Origin: G963556115 sp963677015
GTDB taxonomy: Bacteria; Planctomycetota; SZUA-567
DNA length: 64,000 nucleotides
Assembly: GCA_963677015.1 (NCBI GenBank)
Contig: OY781533.1
Span: forward strand, 2,542,001-2,606,000
Direction: 5' to 3'
The notes under the pieces: model-generated
The model's input: only the letters and a program-made list of their open reading frames with translations
What the model was told of the DNA's origin: nothing
Database searches by the model: none
In this document: positions 1 to 8,686 of the stretch, piece after piece
Layout: each line of letters starts with the position of its first letter
Position numbering within the stretch: the first letter of the stretch is position 1
Program-made: the position numbers and the translations under genes

Positions 1-436
1 ACGCCACACCTAGATCAGCCACTTTACCTTTAGGGTCAATAGTTACGCCCATTTCCTTACATAGTTCAATTGTTTTTTTATTCATTAGTTCCGTATCTCT
101 GAACATCCCCTTCATCAGCTCGCAGCCGAAGAAGATATTCTCAGCGACACTGAGATACGGTATCAGGTTGAATTCCTGATATATTGCGGAAATACCGTCA
201 TCAAGAGCGGTAGACGGAGTCATAAACTCATGCCAGTTTTCTTTATACTTTATTCTACCGGCAGAAGGTTCAATCGCACCGGTTAGTATCTTTATAAGCG
301 TAGATTTTCCAGCACCATTCTCACCGACAATTGCATGAGCCTCTCCCTTTTTTATAGAGAAAGAGACATTGTTCAGTGCATGAATACCGCCGTATTCCTT
401 GCTAATTTTTTCAAGCTCCAAAATTGTTTCAGCCAC
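1..436 (-). CDS. Sugar ABC transporter ATP-binding protein, RbsA/MglA type (partial, 3' end outside window)
   Basis: This is the N-terminal part of a cytoplasmic ATPase that powers a CUT2-type sugar importer; the gene runs off the left edge. The translation from a GTG at 436 gives a Walker A motif (GENGAGKST) near residues 38-46 and a Q-loop region (IYQEFNLIPYLSVAEN) typical of the first nucleotide-binding domain of RbsA/MglA proteins. The GTG start is chosen because AAAGGG lies 8 bases upstream; no ATG is well placed. It follows the binding protein at 683-1639 on the same strand, separated by a 246-base gap with a stem-loop. Permease genes are presumably to the left. Substrate unknown; family call is firm. 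Confidence 0.9.
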   Translation of the reverse strand, partial: MAETILELEKISKEYGGIHALNNVSFSIKKGEAHAIVGENGAGKSTLIKILTGAIEPSAGRIKYKENWHEFMTPSTALDDGISAIYQEFNLIPYLSVAENIFFGCELMKGMFRDTELMNKKTIELCKEMGVTIDPKGKVADLGVA

Positions 437-601
437 AACAAATACCCTTTATGTTTATATTCTAAATTGGTTTTCAATTCCCCGGGTTCACCATCTGTAA
501 CCGGAAAATTATCTGTTTCATATCTGAGCACATATCTGATCAAGCCCAAAGCAGATCAAGTATACGGTGCATAATTTTACGGATATAATTTTTAAGGTTT
601 G

Positions 602-650
602 CCGTGACTGGTGCTTGAAGATTGTCTCTCTTCAGACACCAGTCCACGGA
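602..650 (-). promoter_or_regulatory. Stem-loop between binding-protein gene and ATPase gene
   Basis: Imperfect long inverted repeat: arms built from CCGTG/ACTGGTG pair with CACCAGT/CACGG, and CTTGAAGA pairs with TCTTCAG near the loop. No T-run follows on the minus strand, so it is unlikely to be a full terminator. A stem-loop in this position often protects the upstream binding-protein message or lowers read-through into the ATPase gene; that role is inferred. Confidence 0.55.
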
Positions 651-682
651 TGTAATCTGTAACTCGCTATCTGATAATTGTA

Positions 683-1639
683 TTATTTCTTATCTTTTGG
701 TGGGAACTTACCGCTGAGTACATCTTCCTGCCATACTGGAGCCATATCCATTTCAACAATCTTTGCTTCCTTTGGAGCGCCTTCAGTAGCATACTTGTAC
801 ATTAGTGAAGCAGCATCATAACCGGTCTTGTATGGGAAGAGGTCAACAGTAGCTCTGTATACGCTGTTTGGTTCCTTCATCTTGGCAATAGCTTCAGCAG
901 TTGCGTCAGCACCGCCAACATACATATCAGGAGTATTCTTCTTCATAGAAACAACAGCTTCATAACCACCGAGAGCGCCTGAATCATTATTACCGGTTAC
1001 AACCTTAACATTTGGATGAGCCTGAAGAATATTTTCAACAATCTTCATACCCTTTGCAGGAGTATCACCGGCCTGTCTTGCAACGATTGTAGCCTTTGGA
1101 CACAGCTTTTTAATTGTTTCTTCAATACCATTACCACGCTGAATAACAGGTTCAACGTTATCCTGTGAAATGATGATTACTTCAGCTTCACCGCCAAGCT
1201 TTTCATTGATCCATTTTGCAGCGTTTGCACCAATGATTGAACCATACTTATACTCATCCATAGTGAACTTAGCAGTAGCATTGTCAACTTCCTGAGCTTC
1301 AGAAATAACGATAACGCCATTAGCCTTTGCCTGATCTACAACAGGAATAAGCGCATTCTGATCGATTGGGCAGGTAAGAATACCGTTCACACCCTGCATC
1401 ATCAGATTTTCAAAATCACTTACCTGCTTGGCAACATCATATTTTGCATCAACAGTAACAGACTCAACACCAAGTTCCTTACAACGATCGGCAAATCCCT
1501 GATTTACAGCAATGAAGTATGGGTTTGCAATATTTGGAATTGAAAAAGCAAAGCGCAAATCCTCTTTTGCATAAGATGTAGCCGCAGTCAGAACAAAAGC
1601 CAGAACAAATACAGCTGATATGAACACCTTCTTCAACAT
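683..1639 (-). CDS. Periplasmic sugar-binding protein of ABC transporter (RbsB-like, Peripla_BP_4)
   Basis: Exported binding protein that captures a sugar in the periplasm for the ABC importer encoded downstream. The first ~20 residues (MLKKVFISAVFVLAF...) form a Sec signal peptide with likely cleavage after TSYA. The mature part shows the RbsB-type fold: FSIPNIANPYF at the N-terminus, a GVNGILTCPIDQNAL segment, VTGNNDSGALGG, and a hinge-proximal TVDLFPYKTG near the end. Length (318 aa) is normal for the family. The ATG at 1639 is chosen over an upstream start because GGAGAG lies 7 bases before it. LacI-type palindromes upstream (1758-1773) and the adjacent lacI gene suggest local repression. 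Ligand cannot be named. Confidence 0.9.
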   Translation of the reverse strand: MLKKVFISAVFVLAFVLTAATSYAKEDLRFAFSIPNIANPYFIAVNQGFADRCKELGVESVTVDAKYDVAKQVSDFENLMMQGVNGILTCPIDQNALIPVVDQAKANGVIVISEAQEVDNATAKFTMDEYKYGSIIGANAAKWINEKLGGEAEVIIISQDNVEPVIQRGNGIEETIKKLCPKATIVARQAGDTPAKGMKIVENILQAHPNVKVVTGNNDSGALGGYEAVVSMKKNTPDMYVGGADATAEAIAKMKEPNSVYRATVDLFPYKTGYDAASLMYKYATEGAPKEAKIVEMDMAPVWQEDVLSGKFPPKDKK

Positions 1640-1757
1640 GTAACACTCTCCTATAGAATGAAAAATCAAAAAACAAAAAACAATCACAACTAATGTGACC
1701 AACATACTGGTACTCTACCTGATCTTTCTAGCTTATGCGAATATTTATACGATTTTT

Positions 1758-1773
1758 TTTAAAGCGCTTTAAA
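1758..1773. promoter_or_regulatory. LacI-family operator palindrome
   Basis: Perfect 16-bp palindrome TTTAAAGCGCTTTAAA, about 120 bases upstream of the binding-protein start. A near-identical copy lies just upstream of the lacI gene (3169-3184). The CG-centred symmetry is typical of LacI-family sites. Assignment to the neighbouring regulator is inferred from position. Confidence 0.7.
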
Positions 1774-1997
1774 TGCAATTTTCTCTATCTACTTCATATT
1801 CAACATGATGTAAAAGAAATTTTTTTTGAAAAAATCGCTATTTATTAAACTAAGTTTAATTATTTAAAACGTTTAATTAATGAGCATTATATCAATATTT
1901 ACTGTTTTATTATTTACATAATATTAAGGTTAAAAAAAAGCACAATCATGCAACCTCTGTATTCACAAGGAAAAAGCACAATCAGCACAACCAGTTT

Positions 1998-2013
1998 TAT
2001 AAAGCGCATTAAA
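1998..2013. promoter_or_regulatory. Degenerate LacI-family operator
   Basis: TATAAAGCGCATTAAA matches the 16-bp palindrome of this locus at 13 of 16 positions. It sits beside the lacI terminator, roughly 230 bases from the main site, a distance that could allow DNA looping. Weak evidence alone. Confidence 0.4.
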
Positions 2014-2050
2014 AAATCGGTACTCTACGCCCTGACGTTGAGTACCGATT
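2009..2050 (-). terminator. Rho-independent terminator of lacI gene
   Basis: Perfect 11-bp stem AATCGGTACTC (2015-2025) with GAGTACCGATT (2040-2050), followed on the minus strand by a T-rich run. It lies 80 bases past the lacI stop codon. Confidence 0.8.
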
Positions 2051-2129
2051 AACCTGTATTTACTACTGAAATTTGTTTATAAATACTGATTCTCAAAAGA
2101 GAATTTACAGGATTTCAAGTGAAACAACA

Positions 2130-3140
2130 CTACTTCTTTACCGTGGTTGATGCCCGGAGAATCAATTCCGGCGGAATGTATATCTGTTCCTGAGCAACCG
2201 GCTTATTATCAATAAGATTAAAGAGCATCTCCATGCTCTGCACCGCGATCTCCTCAATATTCTGCCTGACGGTAGTCAGCGGCGGTTCGGTAAAGGTAGA
2301 GAGAAGAATGTCATCGTATCCCGCAACAGAAAGATCCTCCGGTATCTTTATCTTCAGTTCTTTTGCCGCCTTTTCCACCCCGATAGCCATTATGTCATTT
2401 ATGGTTATAATAGCATCAGGCAACTCTTTCTGCATCAGTTCTTTAGCAACGAGATAGGCATAGTTCATGCTTGCCCCGTTGCAGGTTATGATCATGCTTT
2501 CATCCACCTCCAGTTCCGCCTCCAGAAAGGATTTTCTATAACCGGCCACACGCAGGGCGTTGATCGGAGATTCCGTATCACTGGTAATAATAAACGCTAT
2601 TTTACGGTGTCCGATGCTTAACAGATAATTTGTCAGACGATAACTTCCCTCGGTATAATCAGTCATAACGAACTTATCATTTTCCCGGCCGTAATTAGAG
2701 GTTGCCAGTACACAGGGGATTTTTTTCTGATCAATCTGATCATATATCTCAACATTACTGCGTACTTTGTGAGACGGGGTGACAATAATACCGTCTACCC
2801 GTTGTGAGATTAAAGTATTAAGGACTTCAGACTCAATATTTTCATCATGATAGGAGATAGAGACAAACAGTGAATAATTATTATCCTTCGCAATATCATT
2901 TATATACTTGGTAAAGGTACCATAAAAAGGATTCTCGACATCTGTTATCACCAGACCGATTATGTTACTTTTTTTCAACGCCAGACTTCGGGCAATGCTG
3001 TTAGGCACATATCCTATCTGTTGCGCAATTGCCAAAACCTTCTCCCGCGTGCGTGCATTGACACCGGGGCGATTATTCATAACCAGAGAGACAGTGGATT
3101 CCGAGACCTTTGCCTTTTCTGCAATTATTTTCAATGACAT
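2130..3140 (-). CDS. LacI-family transcriptional regulator
   Basis: DNA-binding repressor/activator of the LacI family, 336 aa, normal length. The N-terminal helix-turn-helix (residues ~3-22, SLKIIAEKAKVSESTVSLVM) and hinge helix (PNSIARSLA) are intact and are followed by a periplasmic-binding-protein-like sensor domain (IGLVITDVENPFYG, then INDIMAIGVEKAAKEL, then TTVRQ). The start is fixed by the domain beginning; the ribosome site GGGAG is rather far (about 15 bases), so translation may be weak. It is encoded upstream of, and on the same strand as, a sugar ABC system. A TTTAAAGCGCTTCAAA site immediately upstream suggests autoregulation, and the same site near the binding-protein gene suggests that operon is its target. 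Effector unknown. Confidence 0.93.
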   Translation of the reverse strand: MSLKIIAEKAKVSESTVSLVMNNRPGVNARTREKVLAIAQQIGYVPNSIARSLALKKSNIIGLVITDVENPFYGTFTKYINDIAKDNNYSLFVSISYHDENIESEVLNTLISQRVDGIIVTPSHKVRSNVEIYDQIDQKKIPCVLATSNYGRENDKFVMTDYTEGSYRLTNYLLSIGHRKIAFIITSDTESPINALRVAGYRKSFLEAELEVDESMIITCNGASMNYAYLVAKELMQKELPDAIITINDIMAIGVEKAAKELKIKIPEDLSVAGYDDILLSTFTEPPLTTVRQNIEEIAVQSMEMLFNLIDNKPVAQEQIYIPPELILRASTTVKK

Positions 3141-3168
3141 AATTCTAAATAGTAACTCCCAAAAATCA

Positions 3169-3184
3169 TTTAAAGCGCTTCAAA
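3169..3184. promoter_or_regulatory. LacI-family operator upstream of lacI
   Basis: TTTAAAGCGCTTCAAA differs by one base from the perfect palindrome at 1758-1773. It lies 29 bases upstream of the lacI start codon, consistent with autorepression. Confidence 0.65.
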
Positions 3185-3913
3185 TAACTATAGTATGCTG
3201 CTAACTTACATCTTGGTCAAGTTGATATTAACTTTTTTATAGATAAAAATATTTTATAGCTGGCAATAAACATCTCATAAATCGAGCTAACTATCGCAAC
3301 AAAAACCCACGCCAGCAAGCATCAGATACCGCATAAAATCTAGCCCCGTAAATGCCCTTTTAAGAAGTAAATTATTCAACTTACTCAGAGGACAAAAGCT
3401 CTTGTTTATAATACTTAACTCCCTAACCATCAATATAATACGACAACAACCTCAAAATACCGGCATAAATAAAACTCTAACTGCTATTCAGCATTAAACA
3501 CCATTATCAGCGATATTCAGCAAACAGCTCAATAAAATAAATCCAAAACCCTTCAATTTCATCCAGATATTAGTACCGATATTCTTCAATAAATTTTTCA
3601 CTTGCGAAAAAAATTTCAACCCTATTACTCAAATATTTTCCCTGACACACATAAACGAACGCTCTTTTTGCACCGTTTGGGACTAACATTAGCGTTCACA
3701 TATCCAGTATTATTATCCGCTGTTTTACCCACATCAAAAACACGATTAAATCACAAACTCAATTAACGATTAATAAATATTAACAACAAAACACATACTC
3801 AAAAGCCACACCACAGCAACAAAACAACAACATAACCAACTTGTTAGCAAAAGCTTACAGTAAAACGTACCAATAACAACACTACTCTGAAGACAGCAGT
3901 AATAATCTGTCTG
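3185..3913. other. AT-rich intergenic stretch, no gene recognised
   Basis: About 730 bases with no credible coding region. The only structure noted is a 7-bp inverted repeat, GAACGCT (3657-3663) with AGCGTTC (3691-3697), around a 27-base loop. It may hold the lacI promoter at its left end; nothing else is recognised. Confidence 0.5.
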
Positions 3914-3946
3914 AAAAAAAGGGCGCACCGAAAGCTCAGTGCGCCC
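3914..3946 (-). terminator. Rho-independent terminator of the polyol operon
   Basis: Stem GGGCGCAC/GTGCGCCC with a 10-base loop, followed on the minus strand by seven T residues. It ends the minus-strand operon whose last gene is dhaL (stop at 4091). Confidence 0.9.
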
Positions 3947-4090
3947 AGACATTAGGTTGTCTGTTTGTTGTTAGTAATGATATTATCAGCTATTTATAGA
4001 TCAAAGGATATTGATCCGTATAAGCAATATCAGTCAGAGACTGAACTTTGAATTTAGCTTAAAACTTCACAACTGCAAACTTCTGCCAGT

Positions 4091-4732
4091 CTACGCCAGC
4101 AGCTTTTTGCTTTCAGCAGCCATTGTCTGCAAAATCAGACAGCAGGATACAGAGCCGGCATCAAGGACACCGCGAGAGCGTTCACCCAGACGGGCAGCAC
4201 GACCAAGCTTGGCAACCATATCCTTGGTTGAGTCCCGACCCTTCTCAGCAGCAGCAGACATCTTATCCAAAGCCACCTCAAAACTGTCGCCAGCTGCAAT
4301 AGCCTCTTTAAATGCTGTCGCCGCCGGAGAAAGCGCATCATACAGAGTCTTATCTTCAAGCTTCGCTCCAGCCAGTGAGGACACACCTTCAGCCGCCTTC
4401 TCAAGCATATCACCGAAGATCTTGGCATCGATATCCTCTACCCCGGCACAGCACTTGGCCATTTCACGGAAGAAGGTACCGTAAATCGGACCCATTGAGC
4501 CACCGATCTCAGTAAGCAGAATTCGACCCAGAGTCTTGAGTGCTGTATTCAGATCCACACTCTCGCCACCAAGTTTATCCTCACACATGCAGAAACCTTT
4601 GTTCATGTTGATGCCGTGATCACCATCTCCGATAGCCCCGTCAACCTCACTCAGATAAGCCTTATTCTCCTGAATAGCCTTGATCAGAGCATAGACAATT
4701 ACACCACCATCACTGTTTTTAAATGAATCCAT
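4091..4732 (-). CDS. dhaL: Dihydroxyacetone kinase-like ADP/ATP-binding subunit DhaL (probable tetrulose kinase subunit)
   Basis: Nucleotide-binding subunit of a two-part DhaK-family kinase. The GDGDHG motif (residues ~35-40) that binds Mg-nucleotide and the GSMGPIYGTFF and GDSFEVAL segments of the DAK2 fold are present; 213 aa is normal. DhaK (5332-6339) is in the same operon with rpiB between them. No DhaM (PTS phosphodonor) gene is nearby, so the kinase may use free ATP. With an SDR dehydrogenase and an RpiB-type isomerase next door, the likely substrate is a tetrulose such as D-erythrulose, as in the known DerK/LerK kinases, rather than dihydroxyacetone; this is inference from context. 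It is the last gene before the operon terminator. Confidence 0.9.
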   Translation of the reverse strand: MDSFKNSDGGVIVYALIKAIQENKAYLSEVDGAIGDGDHGINMNKGFCMCEDKLGGESVDLNTALKTLGRILLTEIGGSMGPIYGTFFREMAKCCAGVEDIDAKIFGDMLEKAAEGVSSLAGAKLEDKTLYDALSPAATAFKEAIAAGDSFEVALDKMSAAAEKGRDSTKDMVAKLGRAARLGERSRGVLDAGSVSCCLILQTMAAESKKLLA

Positions 4733-4761
4733 TATTTTATTCCTCTTTTAAAACGATCATA

Positions 4762-5217
4762 TCACTTTGCAGATCTATACTTTGCATCATACTCCATCAT
4801 ACGTTCAATCTTTTTACTTGAAGGTCCGTCAACATAGCTGAGTCCCAGCCAGGTATCTATAATCTTCTTTGCCAGTTCAATACCGATAACTCTGGCTCCA
4901 AGGGTGATAATATGCGCATCATTACTCAGTGCCGCTCTTTCAGCCGAGAAGACATCATGGCACTGTGCAGCTCTGATACCAGGAACCTTATTGGCGGTCA
5001 TCGCCATTCCTATTCCGGTTCCGCAGAACAGCAGACCCCGTTTCGCCTCTCCGCCGGCAACCCTGCTGGCCACCTCATGAGCGGTATCGGGATACAGACT
5101 TGGATCTTTACTATATACACCGCAATCGACTATTTCATACCTGTCTTTGAGGTGCTCCTTGATCTGTTCCTTGAAATCATACGCCGCCTCATCACACCCT
5201 ATTATTAATTTTTCCAT
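4762..5217 (-). CDS. rpiB: RpiB/LacAB-family sugar-phosphate isomerase (probable D-erythrulose-4-phosphate isomerase)
   Basis: Cytoplasmic aldose-ketose isomerase of the RpiB family, 151 aa. Early GCDEAAYDFK matches the phosphate/sugar site, and the catalytic cysteine is C65 in CGTGIGMAMTANK. In ribose-5-phosphate isomerase B a histidine usually precedes the Asn-Asp pair; here the residue is S98 (LSNDAH), suggesting a substrate other than ribose 5-phosphate. The gene sits between dhaK and dhaL. In the described D-threitol pathway an RpiB homologue (DerI) converts D-erythrulose 4-phosphate to D-erythrose 4-phosphate, which would fit exactly here. Family assignment is firm; substrate is inferred. 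Confidence 0.9.
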   Translation of the reverse strand: MEKLIIGCDEAAYDFKEQIKEHLKDRYEIVDCGVYSKDPSLYPDTAHEVASRVAGGEAKRGLLFCGTGIGMAMTANKVPGIRAAQCHDVFSAERAALSNDAHIITLGARVIGIELAKKIIDTWLGLSYVDGPSSKKIERMMEYDAKYRSAK

Positions 5218-5331
5218 ACTACAACTCCATTAAAATATACTAACCCACCTTATTACAGTACTTTAATGGCATGCTTAAATGAGCTTCCTTACCTACACTT
5301 ACCTAGCACACTCATCTTGGGAGAATAAGGG

Positions 5332-6339
5332 TTATTTCTTTCCAAACTGAGTGATACCCATTGACTCGCACTCCATGTCAAGCAGGCCCTTCAACTCATC
5401 ATCCAATTTCATCACACTCAAGGTAACACCTACCATCTCAAGAGAAGTGAAGTAATTACCAACATACTGCTTATAAACAGTAATACCCTTCTCTTTGAGC
5501 AGTTCCTCGACCTTATTATAGAAGATATACAGTTCCATTACCGGAGTTGCTCCCAGACCTGAAACAATTATAGCAACCTCATCGCCTGAGACGAATGGCA
5601 TATCAGGAAGAACTGTTTCAACAGCCTCTGCCGCCATTTCATCAGCGGTCTTGAGCTTTTCAACCTTGATTCCAGGCTCACCATGGTGACCGATACCTAC
5701 TTCCATAGTTCCATCTTCAATAGTAAAGTTTGGCTTACCGTTAGCTGGTAGAGTACATGGAGCCAGACCGATACCGATACTTCTGGTATTATTAATAGCC
5801 TTCTGGCTGGCGGCAATCACTTCATCCAGCGATGCCCCGGTAGCAGCTTTGGCACCACCGGCTTTCCACATAAAGATCTCACCGGCAACACCACGACGCT
5901 TCTCGATCTCATCCTTTGGTGCTGAAGGAACATCATCATTTGCGACCACAGTCTTCACGGTAATTCCGTCCTCATCCGCAAGCTCCATAGCCATCTTGAC
6001 ATTCATATTATCACCGGCATAGTTACCATACAGACAGGCTACACCAGCACCGCTATCTGCCTCGACCATAGCGTTATAGAAACTCTTGGCGGTAGGAGAT
6101 GAGAAAAGCTCACCCACAGCCACCGCGTCACACAGATTTTTACCAATATACCCGATAAATGCCGGTTTATGACCGGAACCGCCACCAGTGACAATTCCAA
6201 CCTTACCCTTGATAGGCGTATCCTTATACTTCAGAACTCTTGGATCATCTGTCGGGCTTATGATATCAGCATGAGCCTTTACAAATCCTTTAAGCATATC
6301 TTCTACGACCATATCTGGAACATTTATAATTCGTTGCAT
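5332..6339 (-). CDS. dhaK: Dihydroxyacetone kinase-like substrate-binding subunit DhaK (probable tetrulose kinase subunit)
   Basis: Substrate-binding subunit of a DhaK-family kinase, 335 aa. GGGSGHKPAFIGYIG (H57) and GIGHHGEPGI carry the two histidines that hold the keto substrate; H219 aligns with the histidine that forms a covalent hemiaminal with dihydroxyacetone in known DhaK. GNYAGDNMNV is the conserved central motif. Ribosome site GGGG lies 7 bases before the ATG. It is separated from the upstream dehydrogenase gene by 230 bases holding a stem-loop, and followed by rpiB and dhaL. The DhaK/DhaL split with an RpiB between them, plus an SDR and ABC importer, suggests tetrulose phosphorylation; a dihydroxyacetone role cannot be excluded. 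Confidence 0.9.
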   Translation of the reverse strand: MQRIINVPDMVVEDMLKGFVKAHADIISPTDDPRVLKYKDTPIKGKVGIVTGGGSGHKPAFIGYIGKNLCDAVAVGELFSSPTAKSFYNAMVEADSGAGVACLYGNYAGDNMNVKMAMELADEDGITVKTVVANDDVPSAPKDEIEKRRGVAGEIFMWKAGGAKAATGASLDEVIAASQKAINNTRSIGIGLAPCTLPANGKPNFTIEDGTMEVGIGHHGEPGIKVEKLKTADEMAAEAVETVLPDMPFVSGDEVAIIVSGLGATPVMELYIFYNKVEELLKEKGITVYKQYVGNYFTSLEMVGVTLSVMKLDDELKGLLDMECESMGITQFGKK

Positions 6340-6530
6340 CTGAAACCCCTTTAATTTTTATCAAATCCTCAAAATTATACCTCTGCCAAAATACCTGATT
6401 TATAGCAGGCAACAAAAAGTGAAATACTGCATTCACCTTCTTTTAAAGGAGACTTAACTGCATTGCATACTGATACTTTCCTATACTTTATCCGTGCGTG
6501 CAATAACATATCCATTGTCACCTGCAAAAT

Positions 6531-6559
6531 CCGGAGACTAAACACACGATCGTCTCCGG
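6531..6559 (-). promoter_or_regulatory. Intra-operon stem-loop between dehydrogenase and dhaK
   Basis: Perfect 8-bp stem CCGGAGAC (6531-6538) with GTCTCCGG (6552-6559), immediately after the dehydrogenase stop codon. Only a short T-rich tail (ATTTTG) follows, so it is a partial terminator or processing signal at best. Confidence 0.5.
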
Positions 6560-6569
6560 TATATTTATT

Positions 6570-7346
6570 CTAATAAATTGTATAACCACCGTCAATTCTA
6601 ATATCAGCTCCGGTTATCAGCGAAGCGGCATCACTTGCAAGGAAGGCAAATACTGCTGCCACCTCTTCCGGCTGGCCGAAACGCCCCAGCGGAATCTTAC
6701 GCTTCATAATTTCACCGACCTCACCGGCCCAGGCCTTTTTACCAAGTTCTGTTTCAATAACGGTAGGAGAAACAGAATTCACATTGATGCCGTACTGTCC
6801 CCATTCATAAGCAAGAGTCTTGGTCATGCCGAGAATACCCGCTTTACTTGAGCAGTAAGCAACATGATTATCAAGGGCAACATTTGCCGCCTGTGACGCG
6901 GTATTGATAATCTTTCCACCCTTACCGGCAGCAATCATCTTCTGACCGAAAGCCTGTGACACATAGAAGTGAGCTGTAAGATTGATATCGATAGTCTTCT
7001 GCCACTGCTTGTGATCAATCTTTTCAGCATCATCAAGGAAAACGACACCTGCATTATTAGCCAGAATATCAATACCGTCAAACTCACTCCAGGCCTTGTC
7101 CGCGAACGCCTGTATCTCAGCTTCATTTGAGAGATCAACAACCATTCCAACACACTTCTTGCCATATTTTTCACTCAGTTCCTGCGCGACAGCAGTCGCC
7201 TTATCAGAAATATCTCCGATAATAACATCAGCGCCCTTCTGCATGAATATTTCTACAATCGCTCTACCAATACCCGCACAACCACCGGTTACGACAGCCT
7301 TCTTACCTTCAAGACCGAAATTAATATCAAAACCTTTATACTCCAT
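6570..7346 (-). CDS. Short-chain dehydrogenase/reductase (probable polyol dehydrogenase, D-threitol type)
   Basis: Classical NAD(P)-dependent SDR, 258 aa. The cofactor motif TGGCAGIG is at residues 20-27 and NNAG at 97-100. The catalytic residues are S151 and the Y164-C-S-S-K168 motif, all intact, and the C-terminal GADIRIDGG is typical. The acidic residue at the end of beta-2 (IIGD) favours NAD over NADP. It lies in one operon with an ABC importer and a DhaK/DhaL/RpiB set, which is the gene complement described for D-threitol use: dehydrogenation to D-erythrulose, phosphorylation, isomerisation. Related SDRs act on arabitol or glycerol, so the exact polyol is inferred. Confidence 0.88.
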   Translation of the reverse strand: MEYKGFDINFGLEGKKAVVTGGCAGIGRAIVEIFMQKGADVIIGDISDKATAVAQELSEKYGKKCVGMVVDLSNEAEIQAFADKAWSEFDGIDILANNAGVVFLDDAEKIDHKQWQKTIDINLTAHFYVSQAFGQKMIAAGKGGKIINTASQAANVALDNHVAYCSSKAGILGMTKTLAYEWGQYGINVNSVSPTVIETELGKKAWAGEVGEIMKRKIPLGRFGQPEEVAAVFAFLASDAASLITGADIRIDGGYTIY

Positions 7347-7531
7347 TGTATCATCCTTTCCATAAAATATTGACTACCGGCCCAATATATCAGCTTCCGT
7401 TGAAATCAGAATTACTATACATTCATATTCTTTCAACACCGCAAATACACATAACTCTTTCAGTACTGCAAATATATACTAAGCCTGACCTTAACACCGG
7501 CAGTTTTCTGAATTCTGAGAAATTTCCGACC

Positions 7532-7561
7532 GGCATGACCGGGGATCACCCCGACCATACC
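7532..7561 (-). promoter_or_regulatory. Stem-loop after the binding-protein gene
   Basis: A 13-bp stem (with G-U pairs on the minus-strand RNA) around the loop at 7545-7548, 22 bases past the binding-protein stop. A direct repeat CCGACCGG flanks it at 7526-7533 and 7560-7567. No T-run follows, so it is more likely an RNA-stability or attenuation element than a terminator. Confidence 0.6.
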
Positions 7562-7583
7562 GACCGGTACTACCCCTGTAATA

Positions 7584-8591
7584 CTATTTTCTTTCAGTCA
7601 GTGCTTCACGCTTCTTCAGAATCTCGTCAGCGTTTTCCTTATTTACAGGAACCCAAGGCACGTTATAGCTCTTCTGAATTGAATCACCCCAGTCAACACT
7701 CTTCCAGAATTCAGCTTTTGGCTTATAATCTTCACCCTGAAGCTTGCGCAGCAGAATATCAAGAGCACCCTGTGCCTGACCAACAGCATCCTGAAGAATA
7801 CTGATACCAAGATCACCGGACTTTACAGCATTGATAGCATCGGTAATACCATCAACGCCTGCAATCGCATAATTCTTTGGATCGAAGCCCTGATCCTTGA
7901 TTGCTTCAATAGCACCAAGTGCCATTTCATCATTCTGACCGATCACACCATTGATCTTGCCTGGGAAAGCAGTCAGCCAGTTTTCCATAAGTGACATTGC
8001 CTCGGCACGTGACCAGTTAGCGGTCTTGATAGCAAGAACGTTCACATCCGGATATTCGCCAAGTGCCTTGTAGTTACCTTCACGGCGCTGAATTTCAGCA
8101 GACTGCCCGATAGGACCTTCAATAATTACAACATTACCCTTACCGCCCATATTGTCAAGAACATTCTTAGCCTCAAGATAACCACCAAGGACATCATCTG
8201 ATCCGATATATGAAAGCAGATCATCTGAATTTACGCGGGTGTTTGAACCGACTACAGGCACATCATCATACTTTGCCAGATCAACACAGGCAACACCGGC
8301 ATTCATATCGATAGGAATAAAGATAATTCCATCATAACCCTGAGACAACATAGTCTCAAACTGTCTCTGCTGCACAGACGCATCATACTTGCCGTCAAAA
8401 ATAGTCAGCTCGACATTACCGTTAACCACATCAGGATGTCTCTCAAGCGCTGTAGCCCATAGTCGCATAAATTCACCCTTGAGACCATAAATTGCAGCAC
8501 CGATTTTGTACTTCTTTGCAGCGTGAGCAGGTGCGGTAAAGCACATGGCAAAAGCAAGCAGCAAAGCAACAGCAAACATTTTTACTTTCAT
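7584..8591 (-). CDS. Periplasmic sugar/polyol-binding protein of ABC transporter
   Basis: Exported ligand-binding protein, 335 aa. The signal peptide (KMFAVALLLAFAMCF) likely ends at APAHA-A. The mature domain has the RbsB-like pattern: IGAAIYGLKGEF, GYDGIIFIPIDMNAG, YIGSDDVLGGYLEAKN, GVIGQNDEMALGAIEAIK and GVDGITDAINAVK. Ribosome site GGAG is 7 bases upstream of the ATG. It is the third gene of the transporter set (ATPase, permease, binding protein) and is followed by the polyol dehydrogenase. A tetritol or related polyol is the expected ligand from pathway context; the sequence alone does not show this. Confidence 0.9.
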   Translation of the reverse strand: MKVKMFAVALLLAFAMCFTAPAHAAKKYKIGAAIYGLKGEFMRLWATALERHPDVVNGNVELTIFDGKYDASVQQRQFETMLSQGYDGIIFIPIDMNAGVACVDLAKYDDVPVVGSNTRVNSDDLLSYIGSDDVLGGYLEAKNVLDNMGGKGNVVIIEGPIGQSAEIQRREGNYKALGEYPDVNVLAIKTANWSRAEAMSLMENWLTAFPGKINGVIGQNDEMALGAIEAIKDQGFDPKNYAIAGVDGITDAINAVKSGDLGISILQDAVGQAQGALDILLRKLQGEDYKPKAEFWKSVDWGDSIQKSYNVPWVPVNKENADEILKKREALTERK

Positions 8592-8686
8592 AACAAACTC
8601 CTATCAACAAAATATACAAACTTCACAACAATACGATCTATTATCCACACAGATCAAAATATATTTACACTGTTCACAAACATTTA

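Noticed and set aside
1861..1880. AAACGTTT-centred palindrome near 1868 as a further LacI site
   Set aside because: Only 8 bp symmetric in AT-rich DNA and does not match the AAAGCGCTTT consensus of this locus.
3770..3952. Minus-strand 60-codon open frame downstream of dhaL
   Set aside because: It contains the operon terminator and lacks similarity or a ribosome site.
5332..6339. Classical PTS-dependent dihydroxyacetone kinase system
   Set aside because: No DhaM or DhaR homologue nearby, and the RpiB and SDR neighbours indicate a tetrulose route.
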